This document shows positions 26,562 to 35,596 of a stretch of 64,000 nt of DNA, one piece after another. Source of the DNA: Sphingobacterium bambusae (GTDB lineage: Bacteria; Bacteroidota; Bacteroidia; Sphingobacteriales; Sphingobacteriaceae). Made by a program: the position numbers and the translations under genes. The notes below the pieces were generated by a model. It ran no database searches and was not told the origin of the DNA. It was given only the letters and a program-made list of their open reading frames with translations. Location: the NCBI RefSeq assembly GCF_033955345.1, contig NZ_CP138332.1, forward strand, positions 1,798,001 through 1,862,000, written 5' to 3'. Each line of letters opens with the position of its first letter. Position 1 is the stretch's first letter.

Positions 26562-26942
26562 ATGAATTTTTATACACGAAAATGGATTAAACCCGAGGAT
26601 TTAAATCCGAACGGCTCTCTTTTTGGAGGAACATTGCTACGCTGGATTGACGAAGAAGCTGTCATTTATGCAATCGTGCAATTGGGCAATCCACATGTGG
26701 TGACGAAGTATATTTCCGAGATCAATTTTGTCAGTTCAGCGAAGCAGGGCGACATCATTGAGATGGGGATTGAAGCAGTTAATTTTGGACGAACTTCGTT
26801 GACCATGCGCTGTGTGGTTCGCAACAAAATCACCCGTAAGATTATCCTGTCCATTGACAAACTGGTGTTTGTCAACTTAGATCCTGACGGCAATCCTACG
26901 CCGCATAACAAGACCGAAATTACTTACGCATATCGCGATTAA
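26562..26942 (+). CDS. acyl-CoA thioesterase (hotdog fold, YciA/BACH type)
   Basis: A 126-residue hotdog-fold protein. NPNGSLFGGTLLRWIDEEA is the typical active-site segment of YciA/BACH thioesterases, including the conserved FGG and the Asp/Glu at the start of the hot-dog helix. The rest forms the beta-sheet, ending FVNLDPDGNPTPH. It hydrolyses acyl-CoA thioesters; substrate chain length unknown. It lies between two lpd genes, behind the first copy's terminator, so it is unclear whether it has its own promoter. Confidence 0.88.
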   Translation: MNFYTRKWIKPEDLNPNGSLFGGTLLRWIDEEAVIYAIVQLGNPHVVTKYISEINFVSSAKQGDIIEMGIEAVNFGRTSLTMRCVVRNKITRKIILSIDKLVFVNLDPDGNPTPHNKTEITYAYRD

Positions 26943-26947
26943 TACAT

Positions 26948-26984
26948 CAAATAGCTTCTACTTTTTAGAAGCTATTTGCTTTTT
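26948..26984. terminator. Bidirectional hairpin between thioesterase and DUF3817 genes
   Basis: CAAATAGCTTCTA pairs with TAGAAGCTATTTG around CTTTT. It overlaps the stop codon of the minus-strand gene (26958-26960). A T-rich run follows on the plus strand. Confidence 0.7.
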
Positions 26985-27248
26985 AAGGTCACGCTCCACC
27001 CAAAACGATACAATAGGAATAAGCGACAGCACGAAGTAAGTCGCCACGCGCTTGAGCGTCCATTTGTATTCGCTCCAGCACATAATTAGCATCACGACGA
27101 ACAATACAACCAAAAAACCGTGTATTGATCCGGCAACCTTGACCGCTTCCGGAATTTTGGCAATATATTTTAAGGGCATGGCCACAAAGAAGAGGATAAC
27201 CGTAGATATGGCTTCCCACAAGGCAATCTGTTGAAATATGCGTAACAT
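26958..27248 (-). CDS. DUF3817 domain-containing membrane protein
   Basis: A 96-residue protein with about three membrane segments. The start LRIFQQIALWEAISTVILFF, the middle GSIHGFLVVLFVVML and the end SLIPIVSFWVERDLKK match DUF3817, small integral membrane proteins of unknown role. I set the start at 27248; an upstream in-frame ATG at 27275 would add nine hydrophilic residues not expected in the family. It is alone on the minus strand between the two lpd genes. A TAnnTTTG box on that strand (27273-27280) is possible. Confidence 0.8.
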   Translation of the reverse strand: MLRIFQQIALWEAISTVILFFVAMPLKYIAKIPEAVKVAGSIHGFLVVLFVVMLIMCWSEYKWTLKRVATYFVLSLIPIVSFWVERDLKKQIASKK

Positions 27249-27382
27249 AGTCGATCCACAAAATGATTTCCGCAAACTTACTGCAAAAAGCTTCAGTACG
27301 AAGAATTTACTTCAGTATTTACGCTAGCCTGACAAGCGCCCGCTCTTACGCGACTGTATGCGGTAAGAAACCTAAAAAACCG

Positions 27383-27414
27383 TTGCTTGATACCCAAAAT
27401 TTTATGTATTTTTG
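27383..27414 (+). promoter_or_regulatory. Promoter of the second lpd gene
   Basis: TATTTTTG at 27407-27414 with TTG at 27383-27385 (21 bases) or 27387-27389 (17 bases). The untranslated leader would be about 105 bases, unusually long for this window; it holds no Trp-type leader peptide or obvious terminator. Confidence 0.5.
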
Positions 27415-27523
27415 AGGGTTCGGAATGAGAACAAAGTCTTAACTACAAATATTAATAGGTGATAACTGTTGGGGCTGCAAAGCATCGACAATTATTGTTT
27501 ATGACGTTAAAAATAACATACAT

Positions 27524-28912
27524 ATGAATTACGACATCGTAGTAATCGGTAGTGGTCCTGGAGGATATGTAGCTGCTATCCGTGCATCCCAATTAGGCTT
27601 CAAGACAGCAATTATTGAACGCGAAGCATTAGGTGGAATCTGCTTAAATTGGGGATGTATCCCGACCAAAGCCTTGTTAAAAAGTGCGCAGGTATTTGAG
27701 TATTTAAACCATGCCGAGGAATATGGTATTAAGGTTCAAGGTGGCGAAGCCGATTTTTCCGCTATCGTGAAAAGAAGCCGCGGTGTTGCCGACGGCATGA
27801 GCAAAGGTATCCAGTTCTTGATGAAAAAGAACAAGATCGATGTGATCATGGGTACAGCCAAAGTGAAAAAAGGCGGAAAAATTGAAGTAAAAGGTGCAGA
27901 TGGTGCAGTAAAAGAGTACACCGCAAAGCATACGATCTTAGCTACAGGAGCTCGTTCTCGCGAGTTACCAAACCTTCCACAAGACGGCAAAAAAATCATT
28001 GGTTACCGCCAAGCGATGAACCTGCCTAAGCAGCCTAAATCACTTGTTGTGGTTGGTTCAGGTGCTATTGGTGTTGAATTTGCTTATTTCTACAACGCTA
28101 TCGGTACGCAAGTAACGATTGTAGAGTTTATGGATAGAATTGTACCAGTAGAAGATGAAGAGGTATCGAAGCAATTGGAGAAATCCTTGAAAAAAGCAGG
28201 CATCAATATCTTGACCAAATCCGAAGTACAATCAGTAGATACATCCGGCGACTTGAGCAAGGTTTCCATCAAAACGGCTAAAGGTACAGAGACTATCGAA
28301 GCTGAAGTAGTATTATCTGCGGTGGGCATCACGCCAAACATTGAGAACTTAGGCTTGGAAGAAGCTGGCATCAAAACCGATAAAGGACGTGTCTTGGTAG
28401 ACGATTACTACAAAACAAATGTAGACGGTGTGTACGCCATTGGTGATATCGTAAAAGGGCAAGCTTTGGCGCACGTCGCTTCTGCCGAAGGTATCACCTG
28501 TGTTGAGAAAATCAAAGGTCTACATGTCGAGCCTATTGATTACAACAACATCCCTGGATGTACCTACTGCTCACCGGAGATTGCATCTGTTGGTTACACG
28601 GAAAAAGCGGCAAAAGATGCCGGTTATGAAGTAAAAGTAGGTAAATTCCCATTCTCGGCATCAGGAAAAGCTTCGGCGGCTGGTGCAAAAGATGGTTTCG
28701 TGAAGCTGGTATTCGATGCTAAATATGGCGAACTACTAGGCGCCCATATGATCGGTGCGAACGTAACGGAGATGATTGCCGAAATCGTTGTGGCTAGAAA
28801 ACTAGAGACTACAGGTCATGAAATGATCAAGGCTATCCACCCGCATCCAACGATGAGCGAAGCCATCATGGAAGCGGCAGCAGATGCCTATGGTGAAGTT
28901 ATCCACTTATAA
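27524..28912 (+). CDS. lpdA: dihydrolipoyl dehydrogenase (second copy)
   Basis: A 462-residue FAD-dependent E3 enzyme. GSGPGGYVAAI binds FAD and GGICLNWGCIPTKALL has the redox Cys40/Cys45. VGSGAIGVEFAYFYNAIG binds NAD, and HPHPTMSEAIMEA carries the active-site dyad. The GGICLNWGCIPTKAL form is typical of the E3 that works with pyruvate dehydrogenase in Bacteroidota and plastids, so this copy probably serves a different complex from the one at 25102. The two are clear paralogues but differ along their whole length, so this is not a recent duplication. Confidence 0.93.
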   Translation: MNYDIVVIGSGPGGYVAAIRASQLGFKTAIIEREALGGICLNWGCIPTKALLKSAQVFEYLNHAEEYGIKVQGGEADFSAIVKRSRGVADGMSKGIQFLMKKNKIDVIMGTAKVKKGGKIEVKGADGAVKEYTAKHTILATGARSRELPNLPQDGKKIIGYRQAMNLPKQPKSLVVVGSGAIGVEFAYFYNAIGTQVTIVEFMDRIVPVEDEEVSKQLEKSLKKAGINILTKSEVQSVDTSGDLSKVSIKTAKGTETIEAEVVLSAVGITPNIENLGLEEAGIKTDKGRVLVDDYYKTNVDGVYAIGDIVKGQALAHVASAEGITCVEKIKGLHVEPIDYNNIPGCTYCSPEIASVGYTEKAAKDAGYEVKVGKFPFSASGKASAAGAKDGFVKLVFDAKYGELLGAHMIGANVTEMIAEIVVARKLETTGHEMIKAIHPHPTMSEAIMEAAADAYGEVIHL

Positions 28913-28918
28913 GAGCAT

Positions 28919-28950
28919 AAAAGAGGCGCAAATTTTGCGCCTCTTTTTAT
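28919..28950. terminator. Intrinsic terminator, nearly palindromic
   Basis: AAAAGAGGCGCAA and TTGCGCCTCTTTT pair around a very short loop. The A and T tracts on both sides allow it to work for lpd on the plus strand and the LacI-type gene on the minus strand. Confidence 0.85.
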
Positions 28951-29024
28951 TTTACACGTCCTCCAACTTCAGACCGATAGGTCAGGTTGAAATGAACTAG
29001 AAACTCGTTCCTGTCTTTACTCCC

Positions 29025-30032
29025 TTAATTTTTCAGTACAAGCTTAGAGTCGAATATAACCGTCTCCGTTTTGCTATCATCTTTCGTACCGATCTGTTTA
29101 AACAAAATCTCGGCAGCACGACGAGCCTGTTTATCCGGATACTGTTCGATGCTTCCCATTGGGGGATTTTCCATGTATTTCCACAAAGGATAGTTCGCAT
29201 AACTGATAAAAAAGATATCCCTTTTCTGCACAAGCCCTTTCTGACGCACGTATTTAATCACATCCAAGGTGACAAAATCATTGAAGGAGACAATCGCCGA
29301 CGGGCGGTCCGGCAGCATCAATAACCTTTCTATAGCCTCAATATTACCAGCCTCCGTCAAGTCGGTATTGACCACATACTTAACATCGAATGACAGCTTT
29401 TCCTGCAACAGAGCATCCTTATAAGCTTCGGCGCGTTCTTGGGAAGCGAGCAGGCTTTCCGGTCCGTTGATCAAGGCAATATTCTTATGTCCTATCGCGG
29501 CAAAAGATTTAATAGCCTCCTGCATTCCAGATGACAGATCGCTGTACACTTTATTGACGCCTTCGATACGTGGCACACAGTCGAAAAATACGATAGGAAT
29601 TTCCGATTCCTTCAGCATAGTTACAAAACCCAAATCTTCGGTATTTTTCCCCAAAGACATAAGGATGCCATCCACGCGATGCTTCTTGAACGTATGGATA
29701 ATCTGCAGCTCTCGCGCGGCATCATCATGCGACTGTCCCATCAATACCGTATAATTCTCTTCGCCGGCCACATTTTCTATTTCGCTAATAGCCGAAGAGA
29801 AAAAAGGTTCAGAAAGACTTGGTAAAATAACGCCGATCGTAAACGTACGACGCTGTTTAAAGAAAATAGCCGTTTGATTAGGTTCATAATGCAGCTCTTC
29901 TGCCATCTTCTTCACGCGCATCGTGGTTACTAAACCAATACTCGGATGATTGTTTAGCGCGCGTGAAACGGTAGACGCCGAAATCTTCAACTTGCGCGCA
30001 ATTTCCTTAATTGTAGCAGGTTTCTTTTTCAT
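29025..30032 (-). CDS. LacI family transcriptional regulator
   Basis: A 335-residue regulator. The N-terminal helix-turn-helix and hinge are clear: ATIKEIARKLKISASTVSRALNNHPSIG at residues 6-33, followed by VKKMAEELHYEPNQ. The remainder is a periplasmic-binding-protein-like sugar-sensing domain, with TIGVILPSLSEPFF at its start. No sugar-use operon is adjacent, so the target and ligand cannot be named. A possible -7 element lies at 30055-30062 on the minus strand. Confidence 0.92.
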   Translation of the reverse strand: MKKKPATIKEIARKLKISASTVSRALNNHPSIGLVTTMRVKKMAEELHYEPNQTAIFFKQRRTFTIGVILPSLSEPFFSSAISEIENVAGEENYTVLMGQSHDDAARELQIIHTFKKHRVDGILMSLGKNTEDLGFVTMLKESEIPIVFFDCVPRIEGVNKVYSDLSSGMQEAIKSFAAIGHKNIALINGPESLLASQERAEAYKDALLQEKLSFDVKYVVNTDLTEAGNIEAIERLLMLPDRPSAIVSFNDFVTLDVIKYVRQKGLVQKRDIFFISYANYPLWKYMENPPMGSIEQYPDKQARRAAEILFKQIGTKDDSKTETVIFDSKLVLKN

Positions 30033-30158
30033 ACCTTATTGGTTATTAAGTAAACAAATATATAGCTATTTCATGTGATCCAGCCGGATAGACCTAAACT
30101 TACAATTTTTTACGGTATAATCCCAATAATTAAGTTAACTCCCTATACGATTAAACCT

Positions 30159-30719
30159 TTACAGCTGATGGATTATACAAATATCGTCTTTTTCCACTTG
30201 ATAGGTTTCCGCTAGAAAATCCAACGCTTCAATATTTCTAAATTGCAGTTCTTTCAGAAAAAAAACTTTCATTGAGGACAGTAGCGGATGTAACTCCTGC
30301 CAGTCCAAGTGCTTTAGTTTATTGAGTTGCTCTACAGGATTGCCATCAGTCAAAATGCCAATCTGCTTCTTTGATGTCGACAGTGTTTGCAAGAATGCTT
30401 TTGTCTTTTCTGGTATAAATAGCTTCAATGGCAAATGTGCATTTGCCTGCAAACGTTCAAAGTTCTCTTTATAGCTATCGCTCAGATTAAAATGGTCGAA
30501 AGTCTCTGATAACACGGCAACTTCCCCACGCTCTTCATAGACCGACTTCATAAAATCAACCATCGACTTGCTCAGCTCACGTCCTTCGGTGAATTCCACA
30601 AAATTGGCAAACAAATAATACACCTGCAAGAGATAATCACGCTTCGGAAACAGAAGGTCATCGATTTCAAGCAGGTAAACCGACCTATCTAAGCTTACAT
30701 CCCATTCTATTTTATCCAT
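30159..30719 (-). CDS. Degenerate HAD-like protein
   Basis: A 186-residue protein with the outline of a HAD hydrolase but damaged motifs. Motif I, normally DxDxT, reads EIDDL (Glu18, Asp20), so the nucleophile Asp is a Glu. Motif II (GILTDGN) is good. The chain ends IIHQL exactly where motif IV (usually VGDxxxxD) should be, so that motif is missing or cut. It starts 4 bases after the pre-ATP-grasp-like gene and is surely co-transcribed with it. Either it is a non-catalytic relative or it is decaying. Function unknown. Confidence 0.6.
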   Translation of the reverse strand: MDKIEWDVSLDRSVYLLEIDDLLFPKRDYLLQVYYLFANFVEFTEGRELSKSMVDFMKSVYEERGEVAVLSETFDHFNLSDSYKENFERLQANAHLPLKLFIPEKTKAFLQTLSTSKKQIGILTDGNPVEQLNKLKHLDWQELHPLLSSMKVFFLKELQFRNIEALDFLAETYQVEKDDICIIHQL

Positions 30720-30723
30720 TGGG

Positions 30724-31191
30724 CTATACTATACATAATATGGGTTCATCGCCTTCATCAGAAAGCACAACAGCTCCCGATACAGGTGGTTCGGCCATAG
30801 TTTCATTGGTCAACATATCAACACCTCGATTTAGAATATGTATGTCAGCAGTGCTCGGAGGGTTCTCTAACAGACGAACGCCGAGGAGCTCATCTGGGAG
30901 CAATAAGGAAATACCATATTCTTCAAACAAAACCCTTGTTTCATGTAAGACCTGCAACTCCATTTTACCTAAAGGTAAGACATAGCGGTAATCTTCGTCC
31001 AAAGCGAGTTTCAACAATTCATGTGCAAAAGTAGGATTAGCGCCAGTGGGGATTTTTCTAAAGTTCCCCTTCAACAGCAATTCCGGAAAAGACTCGCTGC
31101 TGGCATAGTGACATTCAAACGCCGCGGCCAATACTTTTCCTATACGCTGAGCAAAAGGCCTAGTCCCATATGTTATTAATAATTTGTGCAT
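30724..31191 (-). CDS. Short protein resembling the N-terminal part of ATP-grasp enzymes
   Basis: A 155-residue protein beginning MHKLLITYGTRPFAQRIGKVL, with a Rossmann-like beta-alpha start, followed by YVLPLGKMELQVLHETRVLFEEYGISLLLPDE. This resembles the pre-ATP-grasp domain that precedes an ATP-grasp core in carbamoyl-phosphate-synthase-like proteins, but no ATP-grasp core follows: the last 40 residues are acidic and unrelated. The ATG at 31191 is used, since an earlier one at 31215 would overlap the ABC gene. It lies between lolD-like and HAD-like genes with 4-base gaps. The family call is tentative. Confidence 0.5.
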   Translation of the reverse strand: MHKLLITYGTRPFAQRIGKVLAAAFECHYASSESFPELLLKGNFRKIPTGANPTFAHELLKLALDEDYRYVLPLGKMELQVLHETRVLFEEYGISLLLPDELLGVRLLENPPSTADIHILNRGVDMLTNETMAEPPVSGAVVLSDEGDEPILCIV

Positions 31192-31195
31192 TATT

Positions 31196-31849
31196 TTAGA
31201 GTATTTGACCGTCACGCATATGTACGGTGCGGTCGGATATACTAGCCAACTCTTCGTTATGCGTTACAATAATAAAGGTCTGTTGTAGGGATTCCCGGAG
31301 CTCGAAGAACAGCTGATGCAGCGAGGCCGCATTTTCTGAATCCAAATTTCCCGAAGGTTCATCCGCCAGCAGAAGAGCGGGACTGTTCATTAGTGCACGT
31401 GCTACAGATACACGCTGCTGCTCGCCTCCTGACATCTCGGAAGGTTTATGATCGACACGATGTTTAACGCCCAATCGATCCAATAATTCCATCCCGCGCG
31501 ACTCCGCTTGTTTGCGGCTTTGACCACGAATGAAGGCAGGAATACATACATTTTCCAATGCTGTAAATTCTGGTAGAAGATGGTGAAATTGGAACACAAA
31601 ACCAATATGCTCATTTCTGAACAAGCTCATTTTCTTTTGACTAAGCTCTCCAATATCCACATTGTTTATCACCAGTCGTCCACGGTCCGGCTTGTCCAAC
31701 GTACCGATAATATGGAGTAGCGTGCTCTTCCCTGCGCCGGAAGCACCCACGATAGAAACAATCTCTCCTTTTTCTACGGACAGGTCTACGCCCCGCAAAA
31801 TAGGCAGCTGCCCATAAGACTTGTGTATTTGACTTGCCTTCAATATCAT
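31196..31849 (-). CDS. ABC transporter ATP-binding protein (LolD type)
   Basis: A 217-residue ABC ATPase. Walker A is [10 protein letters not shown], the signature [15 protein letters not shown], and Walker [13 protein letters not shown], followed by VTHNEEL. This is the LolD form that powers release of outer-membrane lipoproteins from the inner membrane with LolC/E. The ATG at 31849 is chosen because it gives the standard N-terminus [13 protein letters not shown]; a frame extends 39 residues upstream but has no family match. No LolC/E permease is nearby. A second, longer homologue lies at 6482. Confidence 0.85.
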   Translation of the reverse strand: MILKASQIHKSYGQLPILRGVDLSVEKGEIVSIVGASGAGKSTLLHIIGTLDKPDRGRLVINNVDIGELSQKKMSLFRNEHIGFVFQFHHLLPEFTALENVCIPAFIRGQSRKQAESRGMELLDRLGVKHRVDHKPSEMSGGEQQRVSVARALMNSPALLLADEPSGNLDSENAASLHQLFFELRESLQQTFIIVTHNEELASISDRTVHMRDGQIL

Positions 31850-32000
31850 ATTGCGAAGGTAAGGAAAATGAGACGAAATCAGCGCATCAATTCTAGCGGA
31901 TCCATACACGCAAAAAATAGCACCGATTATCTCGTTTTTTACCAAAGAATTACTTGCCCCTTCCATTTAAAAACCATATTTTTACCACAAATTTTTTAAG

Positions 32001-33194
32001 ATGAATATTCACGAATATCAAGCAAAAGAAATACTTAAAGGTTTTGGTGTAAGGGTTCAGGAAGGAATTCTTGCGGAAACTCCAGAGCAAGCTGTACAGG
32101 CTGCACAAAAATTAAAACAAGATTTTAATTCAGACTGGGTGGTAGTAAAAGCACAAATTCACGCTGGTGGCCGTGGTAAAGGCGGTGGCGTTAAATTGGC
32201 TAAAAACCACGACGAAGTGCTCGAACGTTCTACAGACATTATCGGCATGCAGTTGGTCACTCCGCAAACTGGACCTGAAGGAAAAAAAGTTCACAAAGTT
32301 TTGGTAGCACAAGACGTTTACTATCCTGGTGAAAGCGATATTAAAGAGTTTTATGTTTCTGTCTTGTTAGATCGTGCTAAAGGTCGCAACATCATCATGT
32401 ATTCTACAGAAGGTGGAATGGACATTGAAGAAGTAGCAGAAAAAACACCTCATTTGATCTTCAAAGAGGAAGTAGATCCTAAAGCAGGCCTTCAAGGCTT
32501 CCAAGCGCGTAAGATAGCTTTCAATTTGGGTCTTTCTGGTGCTGCACATAAGGAGATGGTTAAATTCATCGGCTCCCTTTACAAAGCATACGATAGCATC
32601 GATGCTTCTTTGTTCGAGATTAACCCGGTATTGAAAACATCCGACGACAAAATTTTAGCAGTTGATGCAAAAGTTAATTTCGATGAGAATGCACTTTACC
32701 GTCACGCAGATTACGCAGCCCTACGCGATGTATTGGAAGAAGATCCAACAGAAGTAGAAGCTGGCGCATCGAATTTGAACTACGTAAAATTAGATGGTAA
32801 CGTAGGTTGTATGGTGAATGGTGCTGGTTTAGCGATGGCAACTATGGATATCATCAAGATTGCCGGTGGTGAGCCTGCAAACTTTTTGGACGTAGGTGGT
32901 ACAGCAAATGCTGAAACGGTGAAGGCCGGATTCAACATCATCTTGAAAGATCCTAACGTAAAGGCTATTTTAATTAACATCTTCGGTGGTATTGTTCGTT
33001 GTGACCGCGTAGCGCAAGGTGTAATCGATGCATACAACGAAATTGGCGACATCCCTGTGCCGATCATCGTTCGCTTGCAAGGTACAAATGCTGCTGAAGC
33101 GAAAAAATTGATCGACGATTCAGGATTGAAAGTTTATTCAGCAATTTTGTTGAAGGAAGCTGCTGAGCTTGTAACGAAAGTGTTGAAAGGATAA
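32001..33194 (+). CDS. sucC: succinyl-CoA synthetase, ADP-forming, beta subunit
   Basis: A 397-residue ATP-grasp enzyme subunit. It starts MNIHEYQAKEILKGFGV, the usual SucC N-terminus, followed by KAQIHAGGRGKGGGVKLAK for nucleotide binding, LFEINPVL for metal binding, and GGIVRCDRVAQGVI in the C-terminal CoA-ligase-like domain. The enzyme makes ATP from succinyl-CoA in the citric acid cycle. The alpha subunit gene sucD is not adjacent, which is not rare in Bacteroidota. It is transcribed alone and ends in a terminator. Confidence 0.95.
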   Translation: MNIHEYQAKEILKGFGVRVQEGILAETPEQAVQAAQKLKQDFNSDWVVVKAQIHAGGRGKGGGVKLAKNHDEVLERSTDIIGMQLVTPQTGPEGKKVHKVLVAQDVYYPGESDIKEFYVSVLLDRAKGRNIIMYSTEGGMDIEEVAEKTPHLIFKEEVDPKAGLQGFQARKIAFNLGLSGAAHKEMVKFIGSLYKAYDSIDASLFEINPVLKTSDDKILAVDAKVNFDENALYRHADYAALRDVLEEDPTEVEAGASNLNYVKLDGNVGCMVNGAGLAMATMDIIKIAGGEPANFLDVGGTANAETVKAGFNIILKDPNVKAILINIFGGIVRCDRVAQGVIDAYNEIGDIPVPIIVRLQGTNAAEAKKLIDDSGLKVYSAILLKEAAELVTKVLKG

Positions 33195-33214
33195 TTTTCT
33201 TTTTCATAATATAG

Positions 33215-33248
33215 AAAAGCCTTTGGAAATTTCCAGAGGCTTTTTTTG
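33215..33248 (+). terminator. Intrinsic terminator after sucC
   Basis: AAAAGCCT and AGGCTTTT frame an inner GGAAATTTCC; the hairpin is followed by seven T residues. Confidence 0.85.
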
Positions 33249-33329
33249 TCACCCGCTGTTTATTTATCTTCATCATCGAGTTTCCCTTAACTTTATCAAC
33301 CTTCCCCACGTAATTAAAAAATAATAAGC

Positions 33330-33337
33330 TATTTTTG
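33330..33337 (+). promoter_or_regulatory. Candidate -7 element TATTTTTG for asnS
   Basis: A TAnnTTTG match 44 bases before the asnS ATG; no clear TTG at -33. Confidence 0.45.
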
Positions 33338-33381
33338 TAAACTCAAATATAACAGGAAAAGACGCTCATTATAGTTTACTA

Positions 33382-34827
33382 ATGGAACATACACGTATAA
33401 AACAACTATTACAGTCAGAAGAAACTGGCAAAGAAGTTATTGTTAAAGGTTGGGTAAGAACATTCCGCAACAATCAGTTTATCGCTATAAATGATGGATC
33501 GACCATTCACAATATACAGGCAGTAGTTGATTTCGAAAATACCGACGAGGCCCTGTTAAAAAGAATCACTACAGGAGCGGCTATCCGTGTTAAAGGTGAG
33601 CTTGTAGCCTCCTTAGGCAAAGGGCAACGCGTAGAGATTAAAGTTATCGAACTTAATATATTGGGCGATTCAGATCCCGAGAAATTCCCATTGCAGCCCA
33701 AGAAGCACAGCTTAGAATTCCTTCGTGAAATTGCCCATTTAAGGTTTCGCACGGGAACATTCAACGCAATCTTCAAAGTACGCAATGCATTGGCATTTGC
33801 CGTAAATAAGTTCTTTAACGAACGGGACTTTGTGTATATGCACACGCCTATTATTACTGGATCCGACGCCGAAGGCGCTGGTGAAATGTTCCGTGTTACA
33901 ACCTTAGACCTGAACAATCCTCCACGTACGGAGTCAGGTGAAATTGACTTTAAGGAAGATTTCTTTGGCAAGTCCACCAACCTTACCGTATCGGGGCAAT
34001 TGGAAGGCGAACTAGCAGCGATGGCTTTCGGGAACATCTATACGTTTGGCCCTACGTTCCGTGCCGAAAACTCTAATACCACGCGCCATTTGGCCGAATT
34101 TTGGATGATAGAGCCGGAAATGGCTTTCTATGAGTTAGAAGATAACATGGATCTGGCGGAAGAGCTGTTGAAGTATGTAATCAATTACGCCTTAACGGTT
34201 TGTCCGGACGAGATTGAGTTCTTACGCAACCGCTTATTACAAGAAGAAAAATCAAAACCACAGGCTGAACGTTCGGAATTGGATTTGGTTGAAAAATTAC
34301 ATTTTGTTATCCAAAACCGCTTTGAGCGCGTGAGCTATACCGACGCGGTGGAAATTCTTAAACGTAGCAAACCTAATCAGAAGAAGCAATTTAAGTACCT
34401 TATTGAAGAGTGGGGAGCGGATTTACAATCCGAGCATGAGCGCTACTTAGTCGAAAAACATTTCAAAAAACCGGTTATCTTAACCGACTATCCGCGGGAG
34501 ATCAAATCATTCTACATGAAACAGAATGAGCCAGATGCACAAGGTCGCCAAACGGTGCGTGCCATGGACATCTTGTTCCCGGGCATTGGCGAGATGGTCG
34601 GCGGTTCTCAACGGGAGGAAAACTTGGAAAAACTGTTGACACGCATGGCCGAGGTTGGCATCCCCGAAGAAGAAATGGACTGGTTTTTGGATACACGTCG
34701 ATTTGGTTCAGCACCGCATTCGGGATTCGGTGTAGGCTTCGAGCGACTGGTATTGTTTGTCACAGGAATGACCAACATCCGCGATGTGATACCTTTTCCA
34801 AGAACACCGAAGAGTGCTGCTTTTTAG
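33382..34827 (+). CDS. asnS: asparaginyl-tRNA synthetase
   Basis: A 481-residue class II aminoacyl-tRNA synthetase. The N-terminal OB fold (residues 1-110) includes [19 protein letters not shown]. Motif 2 is [21 protein letters not shown], and motif 3 is [12 protein letters not shown] near the end, which closes [16 protein letters not shown], the usual AsnRS terminus. The sequence differs from AspRS in these places. It charges tRNA-Asn directly. A monocistronic unit with promoter and terminator visible. Confidence 0.96.
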   Translation: MEHTRIKQLLQSEETGKEVIVKGWVRTFRNNQFIAINDGSTIHNIQAVVDFENTDEALLKRITTGAAIRVKGELVASLGKGQRVEIKVIELNILGDSDPEKFPLQPKKHSLEFLREIAHLRFRTGTFNAIFKVRNALAFAVNKFFNERDFVYMHTPIITGSDAEGAGEMFRVTTLDLNNPPRTESGEIDFKEDFFGKSTNLTVSGQLEGELAAMAFGNIYTFGPTFRAENSNTTRHLAEFWMIEPEMAFYELEDNMDLAEELLKYVINYALTVCPDEIEFLRNRLLQEEKSKPQAERSELDLVEKLHFVIQNRFERVSYTDAVEILKRSKPNQKKQFKYLIEEWGADLQSEHERYLVEKHFKKPVILTDYPREIKSFYMKQNEPDAQGRQTVRAMDILFPGIGEMVGGSQREENLEKLLTRMAEVGIPEEEMDWFLDTRRFGSAPHSGFGVGFERLVLFVTGMTNIRDVIPFPRTPKSAAF

Positions 34828-34846
34828 CAAAAAAATATACCTATAC

Positions 34847-34886
34847 AGAACCGCCGAACATTTTTTACGTTTGGCGGTTCTCTTTT
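34847..34886 (+). terminator. Intrinsic terminator after asnS
   Basis: AGAACCGCC(GAAC) and (GTTT)GGCGGTTCT pair around a T-rich loop, followed by CTTTT. Confidence 0.8.
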
Positions 34887-34975
34887 AAGAGATAAGCTAT
34901 TCCATACCTGCCCCTAAACAAGTTGGTCATCAGGGTGAACAAGCGTGTTTTTGGTGCACAATTAAATATACGATC

Positions 34976-35596
34976 ATGTTGTTAAAGATATACGAAGATA
35001 ATCCAAACCCCAAAGCTATACAGCAGGCCGTCGAGGTGCTGCAAAAGGGAGGCGTCATCATCTACCCTACCGACACCGTTTACGGTATCGGTTGTGACAT
35101 TACCAATCAGAAAGCCATCGAACGTGTATGCCAGATCCGTGGTTTGCGCCCAGACAAGTCTAACTTGTCCTTCATATGTTACGACCTAACGGATATCTCC
35201 AATTACACGAAACCCTTCGATACGGCCGTATTCAGGGTATTGAAGAAGGCGCTACCGGGCCCCTTCACCTTTATTTTCAATGCCAGTGGGAAAGTGCCCA
35301 AACTACTGAGCTCTAAAAAGAAAACCGTAGGTATCCGTGTTCCCGACAATAACATCGTGCGAGAGATAGTGAAAGAATTGGGGCGTCCAATTGTGACCTC
35401 ATCTATCCATGACGAAGATGATATCATCGAATATTCGACTGACCCGGAATTGATCTACGAGAAATACCAAGATCTTGTGGATATCGTTATCGACGGCGGA
35501 TATGGTGGAAATGTGGCATCAACAGTCGTTGATCTCACCTCTGGTGAATTTGAAGTTATTCGGGAAGGAAAGGGAGATTTAGAGGAATATCTATAG
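34976..35596 (+). CDS. Sua5/YciO/YrdC/YwlC family protein
   Basis: A 206-residue YrdC-fold protein. VIIYPTDTVYGIGCDITNQKAIERV is the conserved N-terminal block; IRGLRPDKSNLSFIC, LPGPFTFIF and VGIRVPDN follow. Within the superfamily it looks closer to YciO than to the YrdC enzyme that makes threonylcarbamoyl-AMP for tRNA t6A, but the distinction is not firm by eye. The stop TAG abuts the stop of the convergent SRPBCC gene (CTATAG at 35591-35596). Confidence 0.85.
   Translation: MLLKIYEDNPNPKAIQQAVEVLQKGGVIIYPTDTVYGIGCDITNQKAIERVCQIRGLRPDKSNLSFICYDLTDISNYTKPFDTAVFRVLKKALPGPFTFIFNASGKVPKLLSSKKKTVGIRVPDNNIVREIVKELGRPIVTSSIHDEDDIIEYSTDPELIYEKYQDLVDIVIDGGYGGNVASTVVDLTSGEFEVIREGKGDLEEYL

Noticed and set aside
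27429..27446. Five-codon frame MRTKS in the leader of the second lpd gene
   Set aside because: Too short and without a codon bias that would point to attenuation; no terminator follows it.
31850..31966. Upstream extension of the LolD-type gene by 39 residues
   Set aside because: The added stretch is not part of the ABC fold, and the standard start fits better.
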